A stretch of DNA of 64,000 nt from Pachyseris speciosa (Eukaryota; Cnidaria; Anthozoa; Scleractinia; Pachyseridae), in assembly GCA_016490735.1 (NCBI GenBank), contig JAEMWC010000452.1, positions 352,501-416,500 of the forward strand, read 5' to 3'. A program made the translations under genes and the position numbers. Shown here piece by piece: positions 53,435-64,000 of this stretch (the stretch's first letter is position 1; every line of letters begins with the position of its first letter). Below the pieces are notes generated by a model. It was not told where the DNA came from. It searched no databases and saw only the letters and a program-made list of their open reading frames with translations.

Positions 53435-53842
53435 CCCGGGTGGGGTACTGCCTTATATGAGCTATATAGGTATGTGCGGCCCCAAAGGGTATGGTTTTTT
53501 AGCCGTTTTGGTCTGAAATAGGGTATCAATTTCGACCATTTTGGTCTGAAAGAGGGTATGGATTGTGCACTCTTGTCTTGAATTCGGTATGTTTTTTAGA
53601 AGAAGCTACTTCTTCATCTTTAGCCGAAAAGACCATCAACAAAAGCCCTTCTATTTTGTCTTTTAATTATGTTTACACCAACTTTGTACGTGAAATAGGT
53701 CTGAAATAGGGTATCAAATTTTTGGTCAGGTCTGAAATAGGGTAGGGAAAATCGCAGATCTTGGTCTGAAATAGGGTAAGAGTTTCAGGAAGCGGGCCGC
53801 ACACCCCCACCCAATTTTTCTGGGAGTACCCCCCCCCCGGGA
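53435..53842. mobile_element. GGTCTGAAATAGGGTA-repeat MITE with C/G-run ends
   Basis: Ends CCCGGGTGGGGTACT and GGGAGTACCCCCC are inverted. The interior has five copies of GGTCTGAAATAGGGTA. Related in style to 17125-17545. Confidence 0.6.
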
Positions 53843-53855
53843 TGTGACACTAATG

Positions 53856-54470
53856 TATCAGTCAATTCCAAAAGCGCCCATCCGCCCGCTCCCTCCCCCC
53901 CCCCCCCCCCATTCCCTGGCATACCCCGGGTATTTGATCCGAAATTTGTCCCGCACGGTGGGGCATAAGACTGTCGGCTAAATATTGGTTATCGGTCGCC
54001 AGCTAAAGGGTTTCGTGCGTCTTTCGCGCGCAATTATTCATTCATTCACCATGGGCGACGCTTCGCTCACTTCAAGATTCCGCGTAAGTTTTCCGTTATT
54101 TACTAAAGATACAGTTGATATGCCTTTATTCAAAGTTTGGAGTGCCAACAAAAGAGATCGGAAAAGAGTTTTGGCGCACAGTTTTTCGAATTTGGTTTGA
54201 AAAAGGTAAGCGATTTTAGAATAAAATGTTTATTATGATCGGGGAGCGTGCTAAAATGCACGCAATACATGCATGCTCTTCATGCAAAGAGCGATTTGCT
54301 ATAGATTTACACTTGATTTGCCCTTTTTGAGGCTCTGACAGTGGGGCATTTGACCGTCTAAACTGGAAAGACAGCGGGGTATTTGATCAAAAATTTAAAA
54401 AAAGGTCAAATATCCGGGTGTTTGCCCAAGGGGGTGTGGGGGGAATGGGCGCTTTTGGAATTGACTGATA
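53856..54470. mobile_element. MITE with perfect 26-bp TIRs
   Basis: 53856-53881 and 54445-54470 are exact complements (TATCAGTCAATTCC... and GGAATTGACTGATA). The interior has GTATTTGATC and GGTCAAATATCC inverted phrases. An internal 71-codon frame is not convincing. Confidence 0.82.
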
Positions 54471-56330
54471 CATAAATTATAAAGCGAGGCAACAAGAAAT
54501 CCATACGTCAAAAATTAACTGAGAACGTCAGAATGATTTGTCTTCAAACATCTATTTTGAAGGTAAGCTGTCATCGAAGTATTATCTTAGTTTTACTGAG
54601 TATTTCTAATGGAAAATGGCAGGGTTTTTCAGTGGTTTGCTTAGAAATAACTTTTGCCAAAAAAACATTATACCGCGTTCAAAAACAGCTAATGTCCTTG
54701 CTAGGATTGAATTTTGAAGGAATTCTAAATAATACCGAATAGGTTTTGGGATGTTTGAAAACGGTATGGAATTTTTGATTTTCAAAGTCTGGAAATTTTT
54801 GCTTCTCTTCGCTTGCTCTAAAGGAATTCGGAATTATAACTGTAAGCCTAAAATATCATCAAATCAGCTTAGCAATACCTCCTAAATGAAATTATAAACT
54901 ATGGAAAAGCATAATTTGTTATGCGCCTTCAAGCGAGTTCAATTATCAGATCGTGAAATTTAACCTCATTTCTGTAATTTTTCGGCTTCACGGGTTGTCG
55001 ACGGTTTTTCGTAATTTTCTCAAAAATGTAAAAACTCTAGATCCTAAAACTTACATCACGATTCTTAGCATACCATAGGTTATCTCTGTGCAAAATATCA
55101 AGGGGTGCATTCTAATTTTTCCAACCTTGTGCCACATTTTTCCAATTTCACTCGGTTGTTATAGAGAGTCGCTCTTACGGTAATTCCTCTGAAATAGAAG
55201 CGACAATAGATTTTTGTTGAAACTTTGTGCACTGTATATTTATCATATGAAAACTTCAATTTTGAAATTAAAAAAGGGGGTGCCTATGCTCATTTAGGAC
55301 TGTGAGGCATTGAAAATGCCCCATTCTGGCATTATTTGATGCCTATTGTATGAACGTATATCAAGTTTATTGTAAAATCTTTGTGAACCAAAACTCATGA
55401 GAACACGCAATAAATTACAGTCCATACACTATGTTGGACACAAATAAACATTTTAAGTTTGATTCAGACAGAAAGCCGAATCCGTGATTAAACATTTGAA
55501 CCAAATTTATTGACATGGTCTTTAAACAGCAAATAGAAAGGACCACATGTATGTGCAATTTTTCTTATTTATTCAATTTTCAGCAATAGAAATCAAATCA
55601 GTATTTTCTCACACAAAGCTTATGATTAGTTGATTACAATGACTTGAAAAAAAAAGGTGGGGCGCCCGTGCTCGTTGGTGAGCAATAGCCATTTTCAACT
55701 AGCAGAGCTCAATTTCAAGGCAAATGCGCCATGTTTTCTTGCAAAAGCGCGCGCTAAATGACGCCATAATTTATGTGCAGTAAGGATACGCGATGCAAAT
55801 GTGAGGAATCACCTTTAAGTGTCATGATAACAATATAATAACGATTGTAGATAAAATGCAATAGTATTAAAATACCAATTGTAATCGTATCGCGTATCGT
55901 TTTATTATATTTGAAACGGTAAACAAGACCTCTGTTCATTATGTGTCTTTTAAAAAGTATTGCGTTGATGGATTGGAAAACCTGTTGGACTAAAACAGCC
56001 GTACTTTTCCACAAACAAAATTTAATATTTAATCCCAAAACCTCGATCCCAGATGGTTAGCGACTTGGCTCGAACACTAACCAGACCAATAATGAGTGCT
56101 CCGGACCCGATTGCGCGGTGGAAATCCTACCTTGTGAACGCCCTACCTTTCCCTCCGGACCATACCTAGCCTTGCACACAAATCGCGCGAGCGAAAGATC
56201 GATTAAGTGACGGAGTCACGAGAAGCGGAACACACGAAAACGGATTTTGAGAAGTCTAGACCGTACCCCACCCACCCCCCCCCACCCCCCCCTCCCCCCA
56301 CCAAAAAAAAAAAATAATAATAATAATAGC
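54471..56330. other. AT-rich intergenic stretch
   Basis: No gene, RNA or repeat termini recognised. C-rich tract at 56270-56300 followed by poly-A and (AAT)n. Confidence 0.5.
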
Positions 56331-56340
56331 CTCCTACACA

Positions 56341-57068
56341 GAGAGTATAAAAGCAAGGGCCGATACAACGTAGAATGGTTTTAAGTTTTGTGTACTACAT
56401 TTCGGCTGGCCAAACCAGCCTTCTTCAGGTACAAGGAGAATTTACATTGGAAGGGGTGTTTATGTAGTAATAAACCGGAAACACGTAAAACTAAAATGAT
56501 TGACAGTGTAAAATAAAATACTAGAAAAAAGTGTAAAAAAGATAAACTTTATGATAAAAAATTAACTAATATGTTTCTTCGCGGATGTTAAGACTTTCGT
56601 GCATCAGGATCAATTGTTCTGCCTTTTGAAATTAAAAAAGCTTCCCTGGCCTTACGGATTGAGTCTCTGTTAGAAAATATTTTCTCAATGGGGATTAATT
56701 GCATGTCGTTAGCAGTGTGGTTAGGAGAGGAGAGGAAATGTTCCGCGACTGTGGTAGGTTTAAATTTGGTGTTAGGGTTATCTATATATGGTACATTTCA
56801 AAAGGCAGAACAATTGATCCACATCCGCGAAGAAACATATTAGTTAATTTTTTATCATAAAGTTTATCTTTTTTACAGTTTTTTTCTAGTATTTTATTTT
56901 ACACTGTCAATCATTTTAGTTTTACGTGTTTCCGGTTTATTACCACATAAACACCCCTTCCAATGTAAAATCTCATTGTACCTGAAAAAGGCTGGTTTGG
57001 CCAGCCGAAATATAGTACACAAAACTTAAAACCATTCTACGTTGTATCGGCCCTTGCTTTTATACTCT
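56341..57068 (-). mobile_element. 3' end of a canonical Penelope-like element with inverted terminal copies
   Basis: On the minus strand, about 56590-56770 reads TVAEHFLSSPNHTANDMQLI then PIEKIFSNRDSIRKAREAFL, the C-terminal end of a Penelope GIY-YIG domain, stopping at RKS. It is flanked by ~280-bp inverted copies (about 56341-56620 and 56788-57068), the pseudo-LTR arrangement known for these elements. Strongly 5' truncated. This is a different family from the element at 44291. Confidence 0.8.
56392..56432 (-). ncRNA. Hammerhead-ribozyme-like motif in the Penelope terminal repeat
   Basis: Minus-strand order: GTAC, then CTGAAGA (core CUGANGA), then GGCTGG-TTT-GGCCAGCC forming stem II, then GAAA, then T-GTA (a permitted cleavage triplet), then GTAC, which pairs with the first GTAC as stem I. 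All core bases are present. The inverted copy at 56985-57025 (plus strand) reads CTGAAAA, losing the core G, and should be inactive. Penelope-like elements are known to carry hammerheads in these repeats. Confidence 0.72.
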
Positions 57069-58299
57069 TCGTTGATTTTATTACGCCGATCAGATCACCA
57101 GTTTGATCCAACGTATACCAGCAGGATTATTGTCCACGGTTGCTTGCTTGAACATTTGATATCCTACGCAGACGCTCTTTGGGCTCATCACGCGTGATCA
57201 CGCGTGATCACGCGTTCCTTTCGTGGGGGAGGTTTTGACTTGTCTCGATGTGTCAAACCGCCTTACTGAGCCCACGGTGCTAGACCTAGACAGATTCTGC
57301 TCGGCAACTTTTGAGCAACTTTTACGATTTTGAGCAACTTTTCGGAGAGAGAGCCACTTTACAGCCTCTTTTCTAAAAGTTAGCATATTTTTGGTATATT
57401 TTCACTATTTTCAGATCATGTTCATAAGTAACTGAAATTTAAACAAGTCTTCTTTGAAAATTCACAAGTACTACCTCTGTAATAAATTCCAAATATGGAT
57501 GTGCCGGATGTCCAGCATGGGTATCCTGTGTTAATATTCTACGTGGCTCTAAAATGGCGGACGGCAAGGCGCTTTCTTCTGTCTCTTCTATTGGCGCTTT
57601 TTATACTAGAGACGTATTATCCGTCCAGGCGAATTATACATCTGTCATTTTATCCGACTAGCGTAAAGACGGGACGAACTATGAGACGCATAATCTGTCT
57701 GGGATAGGCTTTGGTAGATTGTGCCCGAAAAGAGCCAAGGGGTTTGTAAAAATTATTATAATATTACAATACGAAAAATACGTGATGATTTCACAACTAG
57801 ACGGCCAAAATTATTGTGCGATCTCTAAGTTCATCACTGAGTTCCATATACTCGTGGAATTTAAGTCGTTTGGCGTGTAATAATTGCGATTTAGGTAAAG
57901 AGGAGCTGAGCGAGTTCATAGAAGAAGCCAACATGGATTTAACTAAATAAATCTTGGCGCTCGCGTACACTACCGTTTAATCGTCACATCTGAAAAACGT
58001 TACTCCCGAACTCGTTTTTCGTCTCTTCTCTTGCCCTTGCTAAAATAATATCAAATATAGAAAAAGTAACGAGTGAGATGATATTAAAAAAGAAATTATA
58101 ACTGAATGATAAAATAATGCGTACCTTCCGCTTGCTTTCGTCCATGGCAACAGCCGTGAACGTCACTACATGTCGGGAAATCAGTTTCCGTAGCGGGAAA
58201 TCACTTTCAGTAGGGCCTGAGCTCCAATATGTCACGCAATATGTCACAGTATGTCAGCATTTCTCCAATGTTCATTGTAATATACTTTTTGTTTATTAC

Positions 58300-58385
58300 T
58301 TTTTTCCCATCCGTGATCCGATCCGTGATCCGATGCGATCCGTGATCCGATCCGATCCAATCCGATCCGATCCGATCCGATCCTG
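58300..58385. repeat. GATCC-rich tandem repeat
   Basis: CGTGATCCGATC and GATCCGATCC units, about 80 bp. Confidence 0.8.
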
Positions 58386-59214
58386 GTTTTGTCGACGCCG
58401 AAAAAAAAGCATATTATGCTTTTAGCAGTGCTCATATTTTTTAGAAATTATGCCAAAATTATGCTACTTTCTGAAAATTATGCTCTCTGTCACCGAAATT
58501 ATGCTACTTAGATTTTAAGGAAAATAAAGATCACTGTAGCTTAACTCTATCAATTTTGACTTTAATGAACATTGCAAAACAGTTTTCCAGCTCGAAGACA
58601 CAAATTTTCCCCTGGGAATTCTTCTATTCGATCACGAGGACTCATTATGGCAAGCCGTTTGTAGCAAAATTTAATCCTTGAAATATATGTTTAATCCACC
58701 AAATATTGGTTTAATTCAAACTAGTGAAAATTCATGCAATCCATAATCCATCAAATATTGGTTTAATTTAAACCTGTGAAAATTCATTCAATCCATAATC
58801 CACCAAATATTCCTCATCGCCAACTTCGGCGAGTATTTTCTTCGTTCGCCATGTTGTCGCTACAAAAGAACTGTACTCTCTCTCGTACTCAACCTACTCT
58901 GGTTTCTCTTGGCCGCGCTCGGCCCAGGAAGATTGAATAAAATTTTCCGGTTTAAACAGATATTTCAAGGTTTGGATTGAATCAAAACTCAAGGCATTGG
59001 ATTAAATGATAATAATCAAAAGATTGAATTGAATGAAAATTTATATTTACGATTAGATTGAATGACTTTTCACTGGTTTAAATTAAACCAATATTTGGTG
59101 GATTATGGATTGAATGAATTTTCATAGGTTTAAATTAAACCAATATTTGATGGATTATGGATTGCATGAATTTTCTATGGTGGCCGGTTTGGACAAAGTA
59201 TGTACATCGTAGAC

Positions 59215-59995
59215 ACAAAACACATGCAAACTTAAAAAAGAGATTGCAAACTTAATAAAATGCGTGCAAAATTAAAAAAGTACATACAAACTTAATAAAA
59301 CGCATGCAAATTTTATGAAACGCACGCAAACTTTGTAAAGAGTACATAGTGCGTACATCGTAGACATAAAACACATGCAAACTTAATAATTTGCACACAA
59401 ACCTGACAAAAAGCCTGCAAACTTAATAAAATACGTGCAAACTTAAAAAAAAAGTACATACAAACTTAATAAGATGCATGCAAACTTAGAAAAGTATGTA
59501 CAAACTTTATAAAACGTACACAAAGTTAAAAAAAATAATGCAAACTTTATCAAATGCAAAACCTACAAACTTAATGAAATATATGCGAAGTTAATAAAAT
59601 GGCTACAAACGTAATAAAATAGCTACAAACTTAAAGAAATGCAAAACTGACATATGATAAACAAACTTAATGAAATGAAGAACTTACAAACTTAACAAAA
59701 TGCATGCAAACTTAATAAAATGAAGTTACGAACATAACAAAATGCACGCAAACTTAATAAAATGAAGAAGTTACAAACTTAACAAAATGCACGCAAACTT
59801 AATAAAATGAAGGAATTACAAACTAAATAAAATGGCCACTAACTTAATAAAATGCACACAAACTTAATAAAACGGAGAACTTACAAACGTAAAAAAATTG
59901 CCCAAAACTTAATAAAGTGCACACAAACTTGATAAAATGAAGAACTTACAAACTTAATTAAATGGCAACAAACTTAAAATGCACCCAAACTTCAG
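59215..59995. repeat. FB3 left array
   Basis: Irregular 17-30-bp units of CAAACTTAATAAAATGCA type. Confidence 0.88.
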
Positions 59996-61140
59996 TAATA
60001 AATTACTGTGGTAAGACTAAGTCACAAAACTACTGTTAGTTCTAAAGTGGCATATTTTATGTACTACTTAATACAACCTTTTGGAACTCTTATATGGGTC
60101 TTACATGCGTCCAAGATCACCACAAAGCATTCATTGAAAGTTCAAATACAACATAAAGGCTGGGCAAAAGGAGAGCCATAGACTGAACTCTGTGACTCTC
60201 ACTCTTTGCCCCCTTCTTTGCTGGAAGCGATGGGGTGCTAAATGCCTTTGCAATCAGTACAAGAGACTGCATATATGATTCACAAGCGGGTAAACAGTAA
60301 AAAATATAAGTATAGTATTAATATCGCAGATCGAGGTTGAAGCCAGGGGGTGGTTTAATGAAAACCAAGATCAGATTGGTTTGAACTAAACTGAATAAAT
60401 ACAAGGAAAGGAATTCAGGTTTAGGCACTTGTTCTGAAACAATCTGTTGGTTAAAGTTATGCTTCCCAACCATTCACTGTACAAAAAGATACAAAAAAGT
60501 CACGGTTTCAAATGGCTTTTAATCCTTAATTTCACCGCACACAAGTTACAACAATGGTGACACGGAAACTCTTTTAAAAACCTAGATTAAAGTTCACACA
60601 GTATCAATTTACAAATGTTATTCATTAAATACGCCGGCCTTGGGTCACGCAGCATCAGTCACACAACCAAAAGTCTCTCGAACGGTATCTTTTGAGCCAT
60701 GGTAACGGTAATAAAATTGATTATTATTGTGGCCTGATGCAGTAGATCTATTTGCGTCCAATACTCTGCACCACCCAGAACTTCTGATGAATTTAATAGT
60801 ACAGGTGTACTGAGTGTTGCTATCCCTTACTCTCACATGTAGTTCTAATTAAGTGGTACATGTACACAAGCAATAGAAGGCAAGCTTATAAACAATTTTA
60901 TTTTGCGAGATTTTTGTCATAACTTAACATCAATTCATCATTTGTTGTAGAGAATTGATGATAAAGCTGGAAAGCTAAGCATTACCGACCTATTATAAAA
61001 TGCGAATTACTAGAAGCTGAAATTCTGATCCAGATTGCTTGGGTTAATTCTTTTTTCAATGCTGGTGGCACTGACATAAAATTCCAAGTAAAAAGTTCAA
61101 TGTTACAATATCAAATACTGTTAGAAGCCTACTTTCAGGA

Positions 61141-61390
61141 TCACGGCATTTTATCCTTCTTTCTTCCGTCCAGTTTCCTCTTCACTTGCTTTACTTTCTC
61201 TGCCTTTTTCACAGCACAATTAAAAAAGGTTTGGTCCCTTGCACTTGCTTGTTGTGTCATAAATTCTTCAAACGTGAAGGAAGATGTGCTGGGTCCAGCT
61301 GCAGTTGAGTCTGTGTATCGCCCACCACATGAGCCACAGAATAATGAGCCCGTTATAATATTCTTGGCCCCGCAAACAGAACAAAACATC
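61141..61390 (-). CDS. Zinc-ribbon protein exon (82 residues to stop)
   Basis: Acceptor TTTTTACCAG precedes G-ATG at 61389. The frame reads MFCSVCG...LFCGSCGGRY, two CxxC knuckles of a zinc ribbon, then a Ser/Thr linker, FEEFMTQQASARDQTFF, and a Lys/Arg-rich end to a stop at 61141. An upstream exon is implied by the acceptor; the 62233-62469 minus-strand frame is one candidate but its phase does not fit cleanly. It lies within FB3 and is probably cargo. Function unknown. Confidence 0.6.
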
Positions 61391-61724
61391 CTGGTAAAAA
61401 GAATATACATTAATAAGGGACTGGAAAACATTTTCGTAGGTGCTTTATTTCCTTGGACAAATTCGATCTTCATTGAAAGCTTTCATTCGACCATCGTTTT
61501 CGGCATATAAACAGCTTTGACACAAGACTATTCCATGTAATTAGACACAAGAAATATTAACTAGGAAACCAAATTGTTCTTGATTTCTCTAGAAGCATAA
61601 AGAGGCCACAAAATAACAAAAAATACGAACGGGAGTACACTCACATTTCGCTTGCCAGTGGACAGAAATGGCGCCGTGCTTCGATCGTGGCGACCAAGTG
61701 CACACTTAGCAGCCTGGCCTTCTT

Positions 61725-62140
61725 TTTAAGTTTGCGTGCGATTTATTAAGTTTGCGTGCATTTTATTAAGTTTGTATGCGTTTTCTTTCGTTTGTAAGAC
61801 TTGTATCTTATTAAGTTTGCGTGTGATGTTTTAAGTTTGGGGTAGTTTTATTAAGTTTGAGAGCATTTTATTAAGTTTACGTGCGTTTTATTAAGTTTGT
61901 AAGACTTGGATCTTATTAAGTTTGCGGTCGTTTTATTAAGTTTGCGTGCATTTTATTAAGTTTGTGTGCGTTTTATTAAGTTTGTAGGTGTTGCATTTTA
62001 CTATGTTCTAAGCCATCATGAATAAAGTTTGCATGCAGTTTTTTAAATTTGCATACATCTGTTATAGTTTGAAGCCATTTTATTAAGTTTGTATGTACTC
62101 TTTTAAGTTTGCATGCATTTTATTAAGTTTGCACGTGTTT
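61725..62140. repeat. FB3 right array, inverted
   Basis: Units of TTTTATTAAGTTTGCGTGCA type, the reverse complement of the left array but more uniform. Confidence 0.88.
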
Positions 62141-62232
62141 TGCGTCTACGATGTACATACTTTGTCCAAACCGGCCACGGTAATTTTCACTAGTTTGAAT
62201 TAAACCAATATTTGGTGGATGAAACATATATT

Positions 62233-62469
62233 TCAAGGATTAAATTTTGCTACAAACGGCTTGCCATAACTCATGTTCTTTGGATCCGAGTTACCTCTTT
62301 CCTGGTTCTTCCCGGTATTACTTTTAGGAACACTTTCTCTAGAGACTGAAGCTCTCGGTACGGCACTGGAAGTACTGAAAGAGCTGGAAGTGCTGGAAGT
62401 GGATGTACTAGCTCGAGGACCGGACGCCATCTTTGATCTGAGGCCTGAGGGGCCGAGCCGCCGAGCCAT
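62233..62469 (-). CDS. Possible first exon, Ser-rich (cut by nested element)
   Basis: ATG at 62469, MARRLGPSGLRSKMASG then a Ser/Thr-rich run; a donor-like GAG|GTAACT occurs at about 62294. The last ~13 codons lie in the inserted palindromic element, so the original gene is disrupted. Weak call. Confidence 0.3.
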   Translation of the reverse strand: MARRLGPSGLRSKMASGPRASTSTSSTSSSFSTSSAVPRASVSRESVPKSNTGKNQERGNSDPKNMSYGKPFVAKFNP

Positions 62470-63510
62470 AAGCGTGGTGGCCTGAGGAGAGTCTCAGTCT
62501 CTCAGATATGCACAGGGTCAATGCAAGGGTGACCTAGAGTCTGTCGGACTATATTTGACCATGGGCCTTAGCACAGACCTCAATATTTTCCAAAAAACAA
62601 AATACAGAAATAACATACAAACTGAATTATTCTAGAACTATGATGGTTTTTTTTTTTTTTCAACGCATAAAAGCTCGGAATATGGTAGCAGTGCTAAACT
62701 GAAATAAAAGCTTAAAATAATGCTCGTTTTGCTAAATTATGCTTAAAATTATGCGAGCACAATCTACCAAAGCCTAGTCTGGGACGAACTTGGCTGACTT
62801 GGACAAACGTTTGTTCTGCGTCTGTTTAGTTCGACTACTATAAAGACGGGCACAAGACGCATTATGCGTCTGGACGAACTATCTGCTTTAGTACGTCTTG
62901 AAAGACGCACTTAATAAGATAATTCGTCTTGTGCCCATCTTTATACTAGTCGAACTAAACAAACGCACTACAGATGTTTGCCCAAGCTCGTCCCAGACGG
63001 ATTATGCGTCTCTAGTATAAAAACGGCCCGGCTAATGAAGAACCGTGAACCCGATGAAGAACAGCATCAAAGAGATCCAATCCAGGCTACAATTCAAAAA
63101 GGTGCAGAGATTTCGAAGCCTGAAAGGGCTTCTGTCTCCCGAAAGTGTAAAGTAGCCGAGAACACTGGCAAATAAATACAAGTCAAGTCGATGAGCCAAA
63201 TCTCTGTTTATGAGCGGATCAAGGAATATCCTGGTCAGCATCTTGTGTGTGTCACCAAGCAACTTTTAAAATCAAGAGAAAATGAGGTTAAAGTTTATTA
63301 AGCAGCTTTTACTATTTTTAAGCAACTTTTGAGCAACTTTTGGGGATATTTGTGAGCAACTTTTTAACATTTTTTGAGCAGAGTCTGTCAAGGCTTACAC
63401 GGTGCAACGAGCAGCGGTATCACTGAAGGTCGGTTTGCGATATAGAAACAAAGGAACGCGTGACGTGCCCAAAGATGTCTGCGTTGGAGGCTACCAAAAT
63501 AGAGCTCCAA

Positions 63511-64000
63511 ATATAACTTATTCCACCAGAACTCTTAGGTGTATATAGGTTGAGTATTAGGAAACACCATGAAAAATAAGCCTTTCATACGTTTACCTTG
63601 TTATATGATATTATATGGTCATATTCTGTTGTTCCATGGTTATTTAAATAGTAACCATTTTTACTCGTAATCCAGTACCTACTTTTTTTCGTTGAAGCAG
63701 TTAATGAGGCAAGGCCGAAAGTAACATTAAAACATACCGGCAGTTGTCCCAGCCGTAGCTAGAGTCAGCTTTGTATTTTTAATACTTAAATAATTGTGTT
63801 TATCATATGACCCGTACGACCCCGCGCGCTTTGAGAAAATCCCCGTATGGGGGGAAATTCATCTTCTTCGTGCTCATGAAGAGTCAACCTCGTTCCCAGG
63901 ACTTTTCCCTAGAAATAAAATATGTGTATCCCCATGATATGTGTATCCCCATACACATATCAGTGTTTTGTGTATCCCCCGGTACACTCCCAGGATACCC
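63511..64000. other. Right edge of window
   Basis: No gene seen. Near 63925-63985 short GTGTATCCCC / ACACATATC repeats suggest the start of another repeat element cut by the window. Confidence 0.4.

Larger units (their letters stand above)
59169..62188. mobile_element. Foldback element FB3 (59176-62181) with satellite TIRs and zinc-ribbon gene
   Basis: GTGGCCGGTTTGGACAAAGT and its complement bound the element; AATTTTC (59169-59175, 62182-62188) is the likely target duplication. The left array (59215-59995) repeats GCAAACTTAATAAAAT; the right array (61725-62140) is its complement. The interior carries a zinc-ribbon exon at 61141-61390. Confidence 0.82.
58645..62269. mobile_element. Palindromic element split by foldback FB3
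   Basis: TTATGGCAAGCCGTTTGTAG at 58645 and its complement ending 62269 bound it, flanked by CTCA on both sides. The left part (58645-59175) is itself near-palindromic, with repeated AATCCATAATCCA.CAAATAT and its complement. FB3 is inserted at 59176. Confidence 0.7.
57170..63510. mobile_element. Outer inverted-repeat mosaic enclosing two nested elements
   Basis: Left (57170-57300) and right (63400-63500, inverted) share CGCAGAC...CTTTGGGC...CACGCGTTCCTTT and GACAGA.TCTGCTC. A second inverted match, TAGGCTTTGGTAGATTGTGC, lies at 57707-57726 and in complement at 62757-62776, next to TATACTAGAGACG copies. AGCAACTTTT repeats sit inside both ends but in the same orientation, so the symmetry is not simple. 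No target duplication found. Confidence 0.45.

Noticed and set aside
57895..57957. Possible short terminal exon on the plus strand (KEELSEFIEEANMDLTK then TAA after a TTTAG acceptor)
   Set aside because: It looks protein-like, but no upstream exon could be found; not enough to call a gene.
57984..58247. 87-codon minus-strand frame
   Set aside because: Only MDESKRK before a GTACGC donor looks plausible; the rest is AT-rich and unlike protein.

Overview
This window is animal nuclear DNA, most likely from a cnidarian and probably a stony coral. The reasons are spliced genes with GT-AG introns (one GC-AG), an intron-rich metazoan PPM1G gene, tRNA-derived SINEs with ATT-repeat tails, CR1-like LINE ends, Penelope-like retroelements, and a very high density of foldback elements and MITEs. 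The genus cannot be read from the sequence.

Host genes. Two host genes can be assembled exon by exon, both on the minus strand. Positions 250-5291 hold the first 421 codons of a membrane-anchored DUF885-family protein; the rest lies outside the window. Positions 8961-34955 hold a complete 11-exon PPM1G-type (PP2C family) Ser/Thr phosphatase gene of 530 codons. Its phases close at every junction, all diagnostic PP2C motifs are present, and it has the acidic insert typical of PPM1G. Its large introns are storage for mobile DNA.

Mobile DNA inside PPM1G. Intron 7 carries a 3.7-kb foldback element (13023-16735) whose inverted termini are made of ~20-bp tandem repeats. Intron 6 carries a chain of MITEs, hairpins and a LINE fragment. 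Intron 3 carries a 5.1-kb two-gene DNA transposon (26093-31180) with imperfect terminal inverted repeats and an 8-bp target duplication. It encodes a decayed transposase-like protein whose C-terminal part resembles the RAG1/Transib fold and, tail-to-tail, an intact 207-codon gene of unknown function.

The largest structure. About 130 bp upstream of the PPM1G start codon lies a 15.8-kb element (35093-50925). It has 45-bp terminal inverted repeats (43/45 identical), an exact 8-bp target duplication, and 2.7-kb inverted arrays of a 20-bp minisatellite just inside each end. It contains a frameshifted OTU-type cysteine-protease gene, a second foldback element with a 9-bp target duplication, a MITE, and an intact Penelope-like reverse transcriptase element that lacks the GIY-YIG domain and is bounded by a perfect 40-bp inverted repeat.

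Right flank. Positions 51250-52833 hold a broken three-exon gene of an unnamed, probably cnidarian-expanded family, cut by a 203-nt-armed hairpin. Positions 56341-57068 are the 3' end of a canonical Penelope-like element with a good hammerhead-ribozyme match. Positions 57170-63510 are a nest of three inverted-repeat elements, the innermost again a satellite-ended foldback carrying a zinc-ribbon gene.

The unifying theme is a recurring architecture: a short terminal inverted repeat, then an inverted tandem-repeat array, then an internal cargo region. It appears four times with four unrelated satellites. This class, and the RAG1-like two-gene transposon, are the best candidates for something undescribed. 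All family calls come from motif recognition by eye; no database search was possible.
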